NCBI GenBank assembly: GCA_019192585.1
Contig: JAHCMG010000065.1
Location: forward strand, 1-44,318
Direction: 5' to 3'
DNA length: 44,318 nt
From: Devosiaceae bacterium MH13
GTDB taxonomy: Bacteria; Pseudomonadota; Alphaproteobacteria; Rhizobiales; MH13
Shown: positions 6,914 through 14,802 of the stretch, in pieces
Position numbering within the stretch: the stretch's first letter is position 1
Layout of the letters: every line of letters begins with the position of its first letter
Notes under the pieces: generated by a model
Databases searched by the model: none
The model's input: the letters and a program-made list of their open reading frames with translations, nothing else
What the model was told of the DNA's origin: nothing
Program-made: the position numbers and the translations under genes

Positions 6914-8668
6914 TTAGAGAAACGCCACGTCTTTCGCGTCTAAGTCGAGCGGGTCTTCGCCCTTCTTGGTCAGCCATGAATAGACCGGCGGCACGCGTTC
7001 GGCGATCGATTCAACGTGAACATCAATGAAGCATGGCGCGCGGGTATGCGCGAAGGCTTCGGCCAGCGCGGCGTCGAACTGATCAGCGGTCTTGGCGGTC
7101 CAGGACTTGAGATCGAACGCTTCGGCGATGGCTTGCCCGCGTGGCGGCGTGAAGTCGACCCCGAAGCACTGGTTGTGGCCTTTGAGCCGGTGCAGGCCCT
7201 TGATCCAGCCGAAATGGCCATTGTTGAACAAGATCAAGATGGCAGGGACCTGAAGGCGGACGAGCGTTTCGAGTTCGCCGACGGTCATGCCGAAGGATCC
7301 ATCGCCAAACAGGCCGATCGGGCGCTTTGTCGGGTCGGCGCGCCAGGCGCCCACGGTGGCGGGCAGTGCGGAGCCGAGCCCTCCAAAGGCGCGCGGAATG
7401 GCGAAGCGTGTGGCCGGATCGTTGATCTTCAAAAACCGCGTCATGTGCGGCGTTGGGGTGCCGGCATCGGAATAGATCAGCGCCGGTGCGCCGGAGGCTT
7501 CTAGCGCCTCGTTGAAGCACCGCACCGCGCGCTCAGGGCGCAGGGGCACGCTGTCGTTGGTCAGAAGGCTTTGCGCGCCACGCCAGAAACGGCCTCGCAG
7601 ATCGTTGAGATGGGCAATCCACGGCTCGTGACTGGCCGTGTCGAAGCCCTCGGGCACGGCGGCGAGCAAGTCTTGCAGCACCAGTTTCGCATCGCCCACG
7701 ATCGAGGTCACGTTCTCGTAATTGTTGGCCATGATCTCGGGGTTGATGTCGATCTGCGCGACCCGCTTGTTCAGCGTCACTTTGGGAAAGGTCCAGCCGA
7801 TGGTCACGACCGAGCCCATGCGCGAGCCAACGAACAAGACGAAGTCGCTTTCTTCCATCGAGCGGTTGGCATGCGGATGGAAGCCATTGTCGCCGATAAC
7901 GCCAATCGAGAGCCGGTGATCATCGGGCATCGTGCCCTGGCCCGTCATGGTGGTGCAAACCGGGATGTTTAGCCGTTCGGCGACAGCCAAAATGTCGCTG
8001 CCGGCGCAGGCCCGAATGACACCGCCACCGGAGACGATGAGGGGCCGCTCGGCTTTGTCGAGCGCATCGATGAGCCCTTCAACCAGGCCCGGAGCGGGCC
8101 GGGTCGCGAACGCGGGAAAGGTTTTGCACTCATCTTCAACATGCAGCGAGACGGTCGCTGGATCGACCGATTTGAGCAATATATCTTCGGGGATTTGCAG
8201 GTGCACGGCGCCGGGTTTGCCCGAACAGGCAACGCGGAACGCGCGGCGAATGATCTCGGGCAGCTTCTCGGTCGCCTTCACCTGGATCGACATTTTGGTG
8301 ACGGGCTCAAACAGCTTGGCGCAATCAAGCTCCGTCAAAACGCCGCGCCCTTCCCCGGGCAGCGGGATATCGATGGTGAGCAGGATGACAGGCACGCTTG
8401 AGGCGTTCGATTCCGCAATCGGCGGCAGAGAGTACATCGCGCCGGCGCCCGACGGGCACTCCACCACGCCGGGCTTATCGGTGAAGCGGCCATAAGCATC
8501 GGCCATGAACCCCGCCGAGCGCTCGTCGCGCGCCATCACATGGATGATCTCGTCTTCATGGTCCTGAAGGGCTTCGTAGAACGGCACATTGGTGTCGCCG
8601 GGAACGCCAAACACGGTCTCAACGCCGTAGCCGATGAGCATCTTCACCAGAATATCAGCGCCGTTCAT
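6914..8668 (-). CDS. Thiamine diphosphate-dependent enzyme, IlvB/POX-like
   Basis: ThDP-dependent enzyme of 584 residues with the three-domain acetolactate synthase/pyruvate oxidase layout. The N-terminal PYR domain contains FGVPGDTN and the catalytic Glu in DERSAGFMADAYG (about residue 49). The central domain is around 190-340, and the C-terminal domain has the ThDP motif from GDGSFGM to the closing ILFNN. The ATG at 8668 was chosen because AAGGA lies six bases upstream; a GTG one codon earlier is too close. It is not a biosynthetic acetolactate synthase by context, as no small subunit is nearby. Likely function is decarboxylation or carboligation of a 2-oxo acid, perhaps one made by the DadA-like enzyme encoded next. 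Substrate unknown. Confidence 0.82.
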   Translation of the reverse strand: MNGADILVKMLIGYGVETVFGVPGDTNVPFYEALQDHEDEIIHVMARDERSAGFMADAYGRFTDKPGVVECPSGAGAMYSLPPIAESNASSVPVILLTIDIPLPGEGRGVLTELDCAKLFEPVTKMSIQVKATEKLPEIIRRAFRVACSGKPGAVHLQIPEDILLKSVDPATVSLHVEDECKTFPAFATRPAPGLVEGLIDALDKAERPLIVSGGGVIRACAGSDILAVAERLNIPVCTTMTGQGTMPDDHRLSIGVIGDNGFHPHANRSMEESDFVLFVGSRMGSVVTIGWTFPKVTLNKRVAQIDINPEIMANNYENVTSIVGDAKLVLQDLLAAVPEGFDTASHEPWIAHLNDLRGRFWRGAQSLLTNDSVPLRPERAVRCFNEALEASGAPALIYSDAGTPTPHMTRFLKINDPATRFAIPRAFGGLGSALPATVGAWRADPTKRPIGLFGDGSFGMTVGELETLVRLQVPAILILFNNGHFGWIKGLHRLKGHNQCFGVDFTPPRGQAIAEAFDLKSWTAKTADQFDAALAEAFAHTRAPCFIDVHVESIAERVPPVYSWLTKKGEDPLDLDAKDVAFL

Positions 8669-8903
8669 CACCGTTCCTTGCCCAAGGGTGCGGCGAGCAG
8701 CGCCCGCCGGGGGAACCCGAATAGCAAAGGGACGGGCCAGAACCCAACGTCAGATTGCCGGACGCAGCGCCACCACCCCGCCGAAATGCGCCCGATCCGT
8801 TCAGATCGCCGCGTGCCATTGGCGGCGCGCGACGCCTCCATTTTACGCCGACGGCGCGCGCTGCTAAGCACAAGCCTTTGGAATCACACATCGAGCGGCC
8901 CGC

Positions 8904-9521
8904 ATGACCGAAATCCGGCTCCACCAAGGCGACTTGCCATCGCTAGAGGCCTACACGGGCGACGTGGCGATCGACACCGAAGCCATGGGGCTGAACCCGC
9001 ATCGCGACCGGTTGTGCGTTGTGCAGCTGTCACCGGGTGACGGAACGGCGGATGTTGTGCAGATCGCCCAAGGGCAGATGCACGCCCCCAATCTCGAGCG
9101 GCTTCTCGCCGATCCCGCGCGCACCAAGATCTTTCACTATGCGCGCTTTGATGTGGCTCTGCTGCTGCACAGTTTTGGGGTCACAACCACGCCTTTGTTC
9201 TGCACGAAGATCGCCTCGCGGTTGACCCGCACTTACACCGATCAGCACGGGCTCAAATCGCTCGTCAAAGAGATGTTGGGCATCGATTTGTCGAAGCAGC
9301 AGCAGTCAAGCGATTGGGGCGCAACGCAACTGACCGACGCGCAGCTGCACTATGCGGCGTCTGACGTTCTGCATCTGCACGCGCTTAAAGCGGCCCTCGA
9401 ACCGCGGCTCGAGCGCGAGAACCGTCGCGAGATAGCGCAAGCGTGTTTTGGTTTCTTGCCGACCCGTGCTCGGCTCGATCTGCTTGGGTGGAATGACAGC
9501 GATATCTTCGCACACTCCTGA
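8904..9521 (+). CDS. RNase D-like 3'-5' exonuclease (DEDDy)
   Basis: Compact DEDDy-family exonuclease of 205 residues. All expected residues are visible: Asp24 and Glu26 in IDTEAMGL, Asp83 in HYARFDVALL, and Tyr150 and Asp154 in YAASDVLHL. Canonical RNase D is about 375 residues and has C-terminal HRDC domains; this protein consists of the catalytic domain only, a form common in alphaproteobacteria. It would trim the 3' ends of structured RNA, probably tRNA precursors. It heads the lpt block and overlaps the start of lptC by 29 bases. Confidence 0.88.
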   Translation: MTEIRLHQGDLPSLEAYTGDVAIDTEAMGLNPHRDRLCVVQLSPGDGTADVVQIAQGQMHAPNLERLLADPARTKIFHYARFDVALLLHSFGVTTTPLFCTKIASRLTRTYTDQHGLKSLVKEMLGIDLSKQQQSSDWGATQLTDAQLHYAASDVLHLHALKAALEPRLERENRREIAQACFGFLPTRARLDLLGWNDSDIFAHS

Positions 9522-10179
9522 CCTGCCGCCTGATCTCGATGCGCACCGCCCACCGGCGCCCGATGCGCGGGCCCGAGCGTTCAAAGCGGCGCAAGCGCAC
9601 TCGGCGTGGGTTCGGCGGCTGCGCTGGCTTGTGCCGCTTAGCGCGGCCGCTGCTGTCGTCATCGCCATCACCGGGTGGATCGCCTCCTTGTTCACCAATG
9701 TCGATCTGAACATCGCGAGCGTCGATGTCTCGGGAAGCCGCATCACGATGGCTCAGCCCATTTTGCGCGGCGAAGACCAGGATGGCCGCCCCTATGTGCT
9801 CGAAGCGCGCGAAGCGTTTCAGACGGTGTCCGCCAATCCCATTGTGGATTTGCGCGATCTGACGGGCACCATCGCGATCAGCGACGATGACGCGGCGACC
9901 GTGACGGCGCCACAAGCCACCTTCGACAGCGAAACCAACCAAATCGTGTTCGAAAATGGCGGCGTTGAAGTCACGCTTGCCTCGGGCGGCACCGCACTGT
10001 TGGGCGTGACGCAGATTGACCTTGAAGAGGGCACATTGGTGACCGATGAACCGGTGCGCGTGGTTCAAGAGCAGCTGGAGCTTGATGCGGCGGGCCTTGA
10101 TGGCTTTGACGGCGGCACGCGCCTTGTTTTTCGCGGCGGAGTGCGCATGGTGCTTCAGCCCCAGGCTGGTGAGAATTGA
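9493..10179 (+). CDS. lptC: LptC, lipopolysaccharide export inner-membrane anchor
   Basis: Bitopic inner-membrane protein of the Lpt bridge, 228 residues. A Pro-rich cytoplasmic N-terminus precedes one membrane segment (about residues 43-66, containing VPLSAAAAVVIAITGW). The periplasmic part is a beta-jellyroll typical of LptC/YrbK, with repeated strands such as ATFDSETNQIVFENGGVEV. It passes lipopolysaccharide from LptBFG to LptA. The start at 9493 lies inside the end of the RNase D-like gene, implying coupling. The stop overlaps the lptA start as TGATG. Confidence 0.88.
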   Translation: MTAISSHTPDLPPDLDAHRPPAPDARARAFKAAQAHSAWVRRLRWLVPLSAAAAVVIAITGWIASLFTNVDLNIASVDVSGSRITMAQPILRGEDQDGRPYVLEAREAFQTVSANPIVDLRDLTGTIAISDDDAATVTAPQATFDSETNQIVFENGGVEVTLASGGTALLGVTQIDLEEGTLVTDEPVRVVQEQLELDAAGLDGFDGGTRLVFRGGVRMVLQPQAGEN

Positions 10180-10766
10180 TGATCGACAGCGCACGCACCT
10201 CCCGGTTTGCAGCCATCGTGTTTGCCAGCCTTTTGCTGGCACTCGGCGCGGCTTTGGCCGCCTCGCCCGTGCAGGCGCAGCGGCTTGCCGACGGGCTGAG
10301 CGGGTTCACCCAGGAATCTTCCGATCCCATTGAGATCGAAGCCGATGAGCTTGAGGTGCTCGACGCGCAGAACCTCGCCATTTTCCGAGGCAGTGTGCGC
10401 GTGGTTCAGGGGACCGCGACGCTGCTCACGCGCGAGTTGCGCGTCCACTATGAAGGCAATGGCGAAACCGGAAGCGTTGGCCCGACCAGCAACCAACGGC
10501 TTCGCCTCCTGGAGGCGATCGGCGATGTGGAAATCCGCTCTGAGGATCAATATGCCACAGGCGACCAGGGGCGCTTTGACTTCATCACCGAGCAAATCAC
10601 CCTCACCGGCAATGTTTTGCTGCAACAGGGCGAGAACCTGGTACGCGGGCAAACCCTGCTGATCGATCTGACGACGCGGGAGAGCCGCCTGGAAGCGGCA
10701 CCGGCCGCCACGGGTGGCGGGCGGGTCACCGGGGTTTTTATTCCCGGTTCGCAGCCGCAGCAGTAG
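10179..10766 (+). CDS. lptA: LptA, periplasmic lipopolysaccharide transport protein
   Basis: Periplasmic OstA-family protein of 195 residues that forms the beta-jellyroll bridge for lipopolysaccharide. A clear signal peptide (basic ARTSR, hydrophobic FAAIVFASLLLALGAALAA, cleavage near VQA-QR) is followed by repeats such as IEIEADELEVLDAQNLAIFR and GRFDFITEQITLTGNVLL, the hallmark of LptA. The ATG overlapping the lptC stop (TGATG) was preferred to a TTG one codon upstream. The C-terminus is Gly/Pro/Gln-rich. Confidence 0.9.
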   Translation: MIDSARTSRFAAIVFASLLLALGAALAASPVQAQRLADGLSGFTQESSDPIEIEADELEVLDAQNLAIFRGSVRVVQGTATLLTRELRVHYEGNGETGSVGPTSNQRLRLLEAIGDVEIRSEDQYATGDQGRFDFITEQITLTGNVLLQQGENLVRGQTLLIDLTTRESRLEAAPAATGGGRVTGVFIPGSQPQQ

Positions 10767-10785
10767 AGCTGGTTACGGGTTTGAT

Positions 10786-11808
10786 ATGGGGTTGATCGAC
10801 CGATCCTTCGCTGCGGTAACCGATGCTTGGCAAACCGGCCCGGCCGACATGCTCGCCCGGATGGGCGTGCTTGTCACGAAGGACCCTGTTGAGCGGCTTG
10901 GCCGGCAATTCGACCGATCGATCACCCGCGATCTTAAGCGGAACCGAACCGCAAGCGGCAAAACACCCGCTAGCGCTGATGCGCAGGTGGCCCAGCTGGA
11001 TGCGGTACCGACCGAGCCGGCCGTGAACGGTGCGGTGGCGCCAGAGCAGGCGCCCGATTTGCCGCCGCTTACCGACGAGGAAACGGCCGACATGCTGGTC
11101 GTTCGCGGGCTGCGCAAAGCCTATCGGGGACGCACGGTGGTTAGCGACGCCGCCTTGTCGCTGAAGCGTGGGGAAGCTGTCGGCCTGCTCGGCCCGAACG
11201 GCGCGGGCAAGACCACCATCTTTTACATGATCACCGGGCTGGTGCTGCCGGATGTCGGCCAGATCCTGATCGATGGGCAGGACGTCACGCACCTGCCCAT
11301 GTATCAGCGGGCGCGCCTGGGCATCGGCTATCTGCCGCAAGAGGCGTCGATCTTTCGCGGCATGACCGTCGCCGAGAACATTCTCGCCGTCCTGGAGCTG
11401 GTCGAACCCGACGCCAAAAAGCGCCAAAACGACCTTGATGCGCTGCTCGAAGAGTTCAACATTTCACATTTGCGGGATACCGCGTCGATCGCCTTGTCAG
11501 GCGGGGAGCGGCGGCGCTGCGAGATCGCGCGCGCCCTGGCGAGCCGACCCGCTTACATGCTGCTCGATGAGCCCTTTGCCGGCGTCGACCCCATTGCGGT
11601 GGGCGACATTCGCAACCTCGTTCGTCACCTGACCACGCGCGGCATCGGCGTGCTGATCACCGACCATAATGTGCGCGAAACGCTGAACCTGATCGACCGG
11701 GCCACGATCATCCATTCGGGCCGGGTGCTGACCGAGGGCACACCGCAATCGATCATTGCCGACCCCGAGGCACGGCGGCTTTATCTCGGCGAAGGTTTCA
11801 CCCTCTAG
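10786..11808 (+). CDS. lptB: LptB, lipopolysaccharide export ATPase with N-terminal extension
   Basis: ATPase subunit of the LptBFG lipopolysaccharide extractor, 340 residues. The ABC domain starts near residue 102 and has Walker A (GPNGAGKTT), the signature LSGGERRRCEIARAL, Walker B (YMLLDEPFAGVDP) and the His switch (LITDHN). The VLTEGTP and RRLYLGEGF tail is diagnostic for LptB. Canonical LptB is about 240 residues; here about 100 extra residues precede it (MGLIDRSF onward, then a Pro/Ala-rich linker at 58-100). The start at 10786 follows lptA by 19 bases; an upstream in-frame start at 10714 would overlap lptA and is less likely. A start near residue 103 (ATG in ADMLVVRG) is the alternative. 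Confidence 0.92.
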   Translation: MGLIDRSFAAVTDAWQTGPADMLARMGVLVTKDPVERLGRQFDRSITRDLKRNRTASGKTPASADAQVAQLDAVPTEPAVNGAVAPEQAPDLPPLTDEETADMLVVRGLRKAYRGRTVVSDAALSLKRGEAVGLLGPNGAGKTTIFYMITGLVLPDVGQILIDGQDVTHLPMYQRARLGIGYLPQEASIFRGMTVAENILAVLELVEPDAKKRQNDLDALLEEFNISHLRDTASIALSGGERRRCEIARALASRPAYMLLDEPFAGVDPIAVGDIRNLVRHLTTRGIGVLITDHNVRETLNLIDRATIIHSGRVLTEGTPQSIIADPEARRLYLGEGFTL

Positions 11809-11847
11809 GTGCGTTCACCTGTCTCACACCATGCCCGCCCAAATGTG

Positions 11848-11865
11848 TTGGCATACACCTTGCTT
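11848..11865 (+). promoter_or_regulatory. Sigma-54 (-24/-12) promoter upstream of rpoN
   Basis: TTGGCATACACCTTGCTT matches the sigma-54 consensus TTGGCACG-N4-TTGCW at the key positions, and the GG (11850-11851) and GC (11862-11863) are exactly 12 bases apart. Predicted transcription would begin near 11875, giving a leader of about 20 bases before the rpoN ATG. It is therefore positioned for sigma-54-dependent autoregulation of rpoN. Confidence 0.7.
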
Positions 11866-11894
11866 ACCCCCGCGAACTGCCTCACAGTCGCCGC

Positions 11895-13391
11895 ATGGGA
11901 CTGACACCCAAACTCGTTCTTCGGCAAAGCCAGACGCTGGCGATCACCCCGCAGTTGATGCAGGCGATCAAGCTGCTGCAGCTGTCGACGGTGGAGCTGA
12001 GCGCGTTTGTGGAGCAGGAGCTGGTGCAGAACCCTCTTCTGGAGCGCGATGAGCGCGGCGATGACGAGTTTGCCGGTGAAGCGGCCGCACCAGACCCCAC
12101 TGAAAGTGACGGCGTTGCCGATGGCGCAGACTGGGCCAGCGATGAGCTTGAGACAAGCGCGCAGGCCATCGCGGACAAGCTCGACACCGCCGCCGAGAAT
12201 GTTTTCCCCGACGACGCAAGCCCCGCCAGCCTCGGCCCGAGCATGGCCGGCCCGGCGGACCTTTCCGACCGGCCCGACTTTGAGAGCTTCGTCGCGCGCA
12301 CCGAGACGCTGCACGATCATCTCAACGCGCAACTGCTTGTGGCCATCACCGATCCGGCCCAGCGCCTGATTGGCTCGACCCTGATCGATGCGGTCGATGA
12401 CAATGGCTATTTACAGGCCGAAGTCTCAGACATTGCGGAACGGCTGGGCGCGACAGACGCAGACGTGGAAGGCGTGCTGACGCTGATCCAAACCTTCGAT
12501 CCGGCGGGTGTGGCGGCGCGCTCGCTGCCCGAGTGCCTGGCGCTGCAATTGCGTGAACGCAACCGGCTCGACCCGGCGATGCGGGCTCTTCTCGACAATC
12601 TGCCGCTCGCCGCCAAGCGCGATATGCCGGCCTTGCGGCGGCTATGCGGCGTCGATGAGGAAGACCTCACCGAAATGCTCGCCGAGTTGCGCCAGCTTGA
12701 CCCCAAGCCCGGCCGTGGGTTTTCAAGCACGCCGGTCGACATCGTCGTGCCAGACATTCTGGTCAAGGAAGAGCCAGGCGGCACCTGGGGCGTGGAGCTG
12801 AATGCCGAGACGATGCCGCGGCTCTTGGTAAACCGCAGCTATTATGCGCAGATCGACCGCAAGACGCTGAGCGTTGAAGATCGCAGCTACCTGTCGGAGA
12901 AGCTGCAATCAGCGAACTGGCTGATCAAGAGCCTCGATCAGCGCGCGCGGACCATGATCAAGGTCGGCCAAGAGATCGTCCGCCAGCAAGATGGGTTCTT
13001 TGAGCGCGGGATCGAGCATCTCAAGCCGCTGACGCTGAAGCAGATCGCCGACGCGATCGAGATGCATGAATCGACGGTCAGCCGCGTGACCTCGAACAAG
13101 TATATCGCGACGCCGCGCGGCACGTTCGAACTCAAATATTTCTTCACCGCCGCGATCGCCTCGACCGACGGTGGCGATGCGCACGCAGCCGAGGCGGTGA
13201 GGCAGCGGATCAAGCGGCTGATCGATGCCGAAGCGCCGGACGCCGTCTTGTCGGACGATCAGCTCGTCAAAGCGCTCAAGGATGATGGCATCGACATCGC
13301 CCGGCGGACCGTTGCCAAATACCGCGAGGCGATGCGCATCGCCTCATCGGTGCAGCGGCGGCGCGAGAAGAAAGCGCTGCTGTCGGCCTAA
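11895..13391 (+). CDS. rpoN: RNA polymerase sigma-54 factor RpoN
   Basis: Sigma-54 of 498 residues. The Gln/Leu-rich region I (LRQSQTLAITPQLMQAIKLL, then QLVQNPLLE-like ending) is present, followed by an acidic region II, the core-binding domain, the helix-turn-helix region (IEMHESTVSRVTSNKYIATP) and the RpoN box ARRTVAKYRE near the C-terminus. It directs RNA polymerase to -24/-12 promoters and needs AAA+ activators, none of which is in the window. It sits between lptB and hpf, as in many proteobacteria, and carries its own sigma-54-type promoter. Confidence 0.97.
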   Translation: MGLTPKLVLRQSQTLAITPQLMQAIKLLQLSTVELSAFVEQELVQNPLLERDERGDDEFAGEAAAPDPTESDGVADGADWASDELETSAQAIADKLDTAAENVFPDDASPASLGPSMAGPADLSDRPDFESFVARTETLHDHLNAQLLVAITDPAQRLIGSTLIDAVDDNGYLQAEVSDIAERLGATDADVEGVLTLIQTFDPAGVAARSLPECLALQLRERNRLDPAMRALLDNLPLAAKRDMPALRRLCGVDEEDLTEMLAELRQLDPKPGRGFSSTPVDIVVPDILVKEEPGGTWGVELNAETMPRLLVNRSYYAQIDRKTLSVEDRSYLSEKLQSANWLIKSLDQRARTMIKVGQEIVRQQDGFFERGIEHLKPLTLKQIADAIEMHESTVSRVTSNKYIATPRGTFELKYFFTAAIASTDGGDAHAAEAVRQRIKRLIDAEAPDAVLSDDQLVKALKDDGIDIARRTVAKYREAMRIASSVQRRREKKALLSA

Positions 13392-13406
13392 GGGCAGGTC
13401 ATCAGC

Positions 13407-13423
13407 TGGCCGCACGGCGGCCA
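13407..13423 (+). terminator. GC-rich hairpin after rpoN
   Basis: A perfect seven-base-pair stem (TGGCCGC, loop ACG, GCGGCCA) begins 15 bases after the rpoN stop codon. It lacks a downstream T-run, so it is not a standard intrinsic terminator; it may pause transcription or protect the rpoN mRNA end. A second small hairpin (CTGGC-CAT-GCCAG) follows before hpf. Confidence 0.35.
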
Positions 13424-13558
13424 AGACGTGCGTGCTTAATGATGACTTGGCCTCGCGCGCTGGCCATGCCAGCCTGCGAAACCAACATGCTGCCCCGCCA
13501 CGGCCGCCGCTGTGCGCGCCGAAGCTGGCGAGGTGCCAATAACCAAGGGAGAACACCC

Positions 13559-14125
13559 ATGAGCCTTCGCATCACCGGTAAGAACATGGATATCGGCACG
13601 GCGCTGCGGGGCCATGTGGAGGACAAGATCGAAGAAGCCTTGGCGAAGTATTTTGCCGGCGGCTATTCGGGCCATGTCACCATGGAGCGCGAAGGCTCCG
13701 GTTTTCGCACCGACTGCTCGATCCATCTCGATTCGGGCACGGTGCTGCACTCCACCGGGCTTTCGGTCGATCCGCACCAAAGTGCGGACCAGGCATCGGC
13801 GCGGATCGAAAAAAGACTGCGCCGCTACAAGCGCCGCCTAAAAGATCATCAGCATGACAAAGCCGAGCGCGCCGCGATGGCGGCAGCCAGCTATGTCACC
13901 TTCGCGACACCCGACGAGGATGAGGAGCCATCGGAGGGTTTTGCCCCGACTGTCGTTGCGGAAACCGAGACCCACATGAAAACGCTGACGGTGGCGAGCG
14001 CCGTGCTCGATCTCGATTTTTCCGGCGCGCCTGTGGTCCTGTTTCGGAACGCGGGGACGGGGCGGGTGAACGTTGTCTACCGCCGCAATGATGGAAATAT
14101 AGGCTGGATTGATCCCACCGACTGA
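13559..14125 (+). CDS. hpf: Long-form ribosome hibernation promoting factor
   Basis: Long-type HPF/RaiA family protein of 188 residues. The N-terminal S30AE domain (about residues 1-105; MSLRITGKNMDIG, RIEKRLRRYKRRLKDH) binds the decoding centre. A linker leads to the C-terminal dimerisation domain (about 135-188; PVVLFRNAGTGRVNVVYRR, ending GWIDP) that drives 100S ribosome formation. The start at 13559 follows AAGGGAGA; the frame extends upstream to 13439 without conserved residues. Location between rpoN and ptsN is standard, and sigma-54-linked or stringent control is common in the family. Confidence 0.94.
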   Translation: MSLRITGKNMDIGTALRGHVEDKIEEALAKYFAGGYSGHVTMEREGSGFRTDCSIHLDSGTVLHSTGLSVDPHQSADQASARIEKRLRRYKRRLKDHQHDKAERAAMAAASYVTFATPDEDEEPSEGFAPTVVAETETHMKTLTVASAVLDLDFSGAPVVLFRNAGTGRVNVVYRRNDGNIGWIDPTD

Positions 14126-14209
14126 GGTAACTGCACCAGCCTTGAACCTGATCGAACGAGCTGGATTCATGTTGCGGCCTCGCCGCTGCGTCCGCCGCCG
14201 GGAGCCATC

Positions 14210-14680
14210 ATGGGAATGGATTTGAGCGATTTGGTTGCACCAGACGGTGTGATCGCCTCGTTAAAGGCCACCTCCAAGAAACAAGCTTTGCAGATACTCG
14301 CCGAACGCGCGGCCTCGTTGACCGGGGTTGGCGAGCGGGAGATCTTCACGACCTTGCTCGAGCGTGAGCGGCTGGGCTCGACCGGTGTCGGCCACGGCGT
14401 CGCGATCCCACATGGCAAGATTGCGGGGCTTGAGGGTATTGTCGGGCTGTTTGCGCGGGTGCAGACGCCGCTCGATTTCGAAGCGCTCGATGACCAGCCC
14501 GTTGACTTGATCTTCCTTTTGCTCGCGCCTGAAGGGGCGGGCGCTGATCATCTTAAGGCGCTGGCGCGGATCGCGCGGGTCCTGCGTGATGAAGGTCGCG
14601 CGGAGCGTATTCGGACCACCGATCACGCATCTGGCATCTATGCGGTGCTGACTGCTGGCGCCCAGTCCGACGCTGCCTGA
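14210..14680 (+). CDS. ptsN: PTS EIIA-Ntr, nitrogen regulatory phosphotransferase component
   Basis: EIIA of the nitrogen PTS, 156 residues, cytoplasmic. The phosphorylated histidine is His68 in GVGHGVAIPHGKI. It receives phosphate from NPr and regulates rather than transports, for example potassium uptake, KdpDE and the stringent response. Starts at 14210 or 14216 are both possible; GGGAG six bases before 14210 favours the first. It closes the lpt-rpoN-hpf-ptsN block. Confidence 0.95.
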   Translation: MGMDLSDLVAPDGVIASLKATSKKQALQILAERAASLTGVGEREIFTTLLERERLGSTGVGHGVAIPHGKIAGLEGIVGLFARVQTPLDFEALDDQPVDLIFLLLAPEGAGADHLKALARIARVLRDEGRAERIRTTDHASGIYAVLTAGAQSDAA

Positions 14681-14733
14681 TGGCGCCTCCCGCCGGCGGT
14701 AGGCCTTTCGGATAAGCCGCTCTTCATGGGTTG

Positions 14734-14748
14734 TTAACCATAAATTAG
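14734..14748. promoter_or_regulatory. CtrA-like box upstream of oxygenase fusion gene
   Basis: TTAACCATAAATTAG is TTAA-N7-TTAG, one base from the CtrA full-site consensus TTAA-N7-TTAA known in alphaproteobacteria. It lies 54 bases before the start codon at 14803 in a locally AT-rich patch. Assignment rests on motif similarity alone. Confidence 0.45.
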
Positions 14749-14802
14749 GTGGGCCGAACTAGCGTTTGGCGGTGTTCCGACGACATCGCCGAGTGCTGAC
14801 AG

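Noticed and set aside
8672-8903. 232-base gap between the ThDP gene and the RNase D-like gene, examined for a small gene or RNA
   Set aside because: No start with a ribosome site, no strong hairpin and no palindromic operator stood out; probably just a divergent promoter region.
11807-11820. AGGTG-CGTT-CACCT hairpin at the lptB stop codon
   Set aside because: Only five base pairs and no T-run; too weak to call a terminator.
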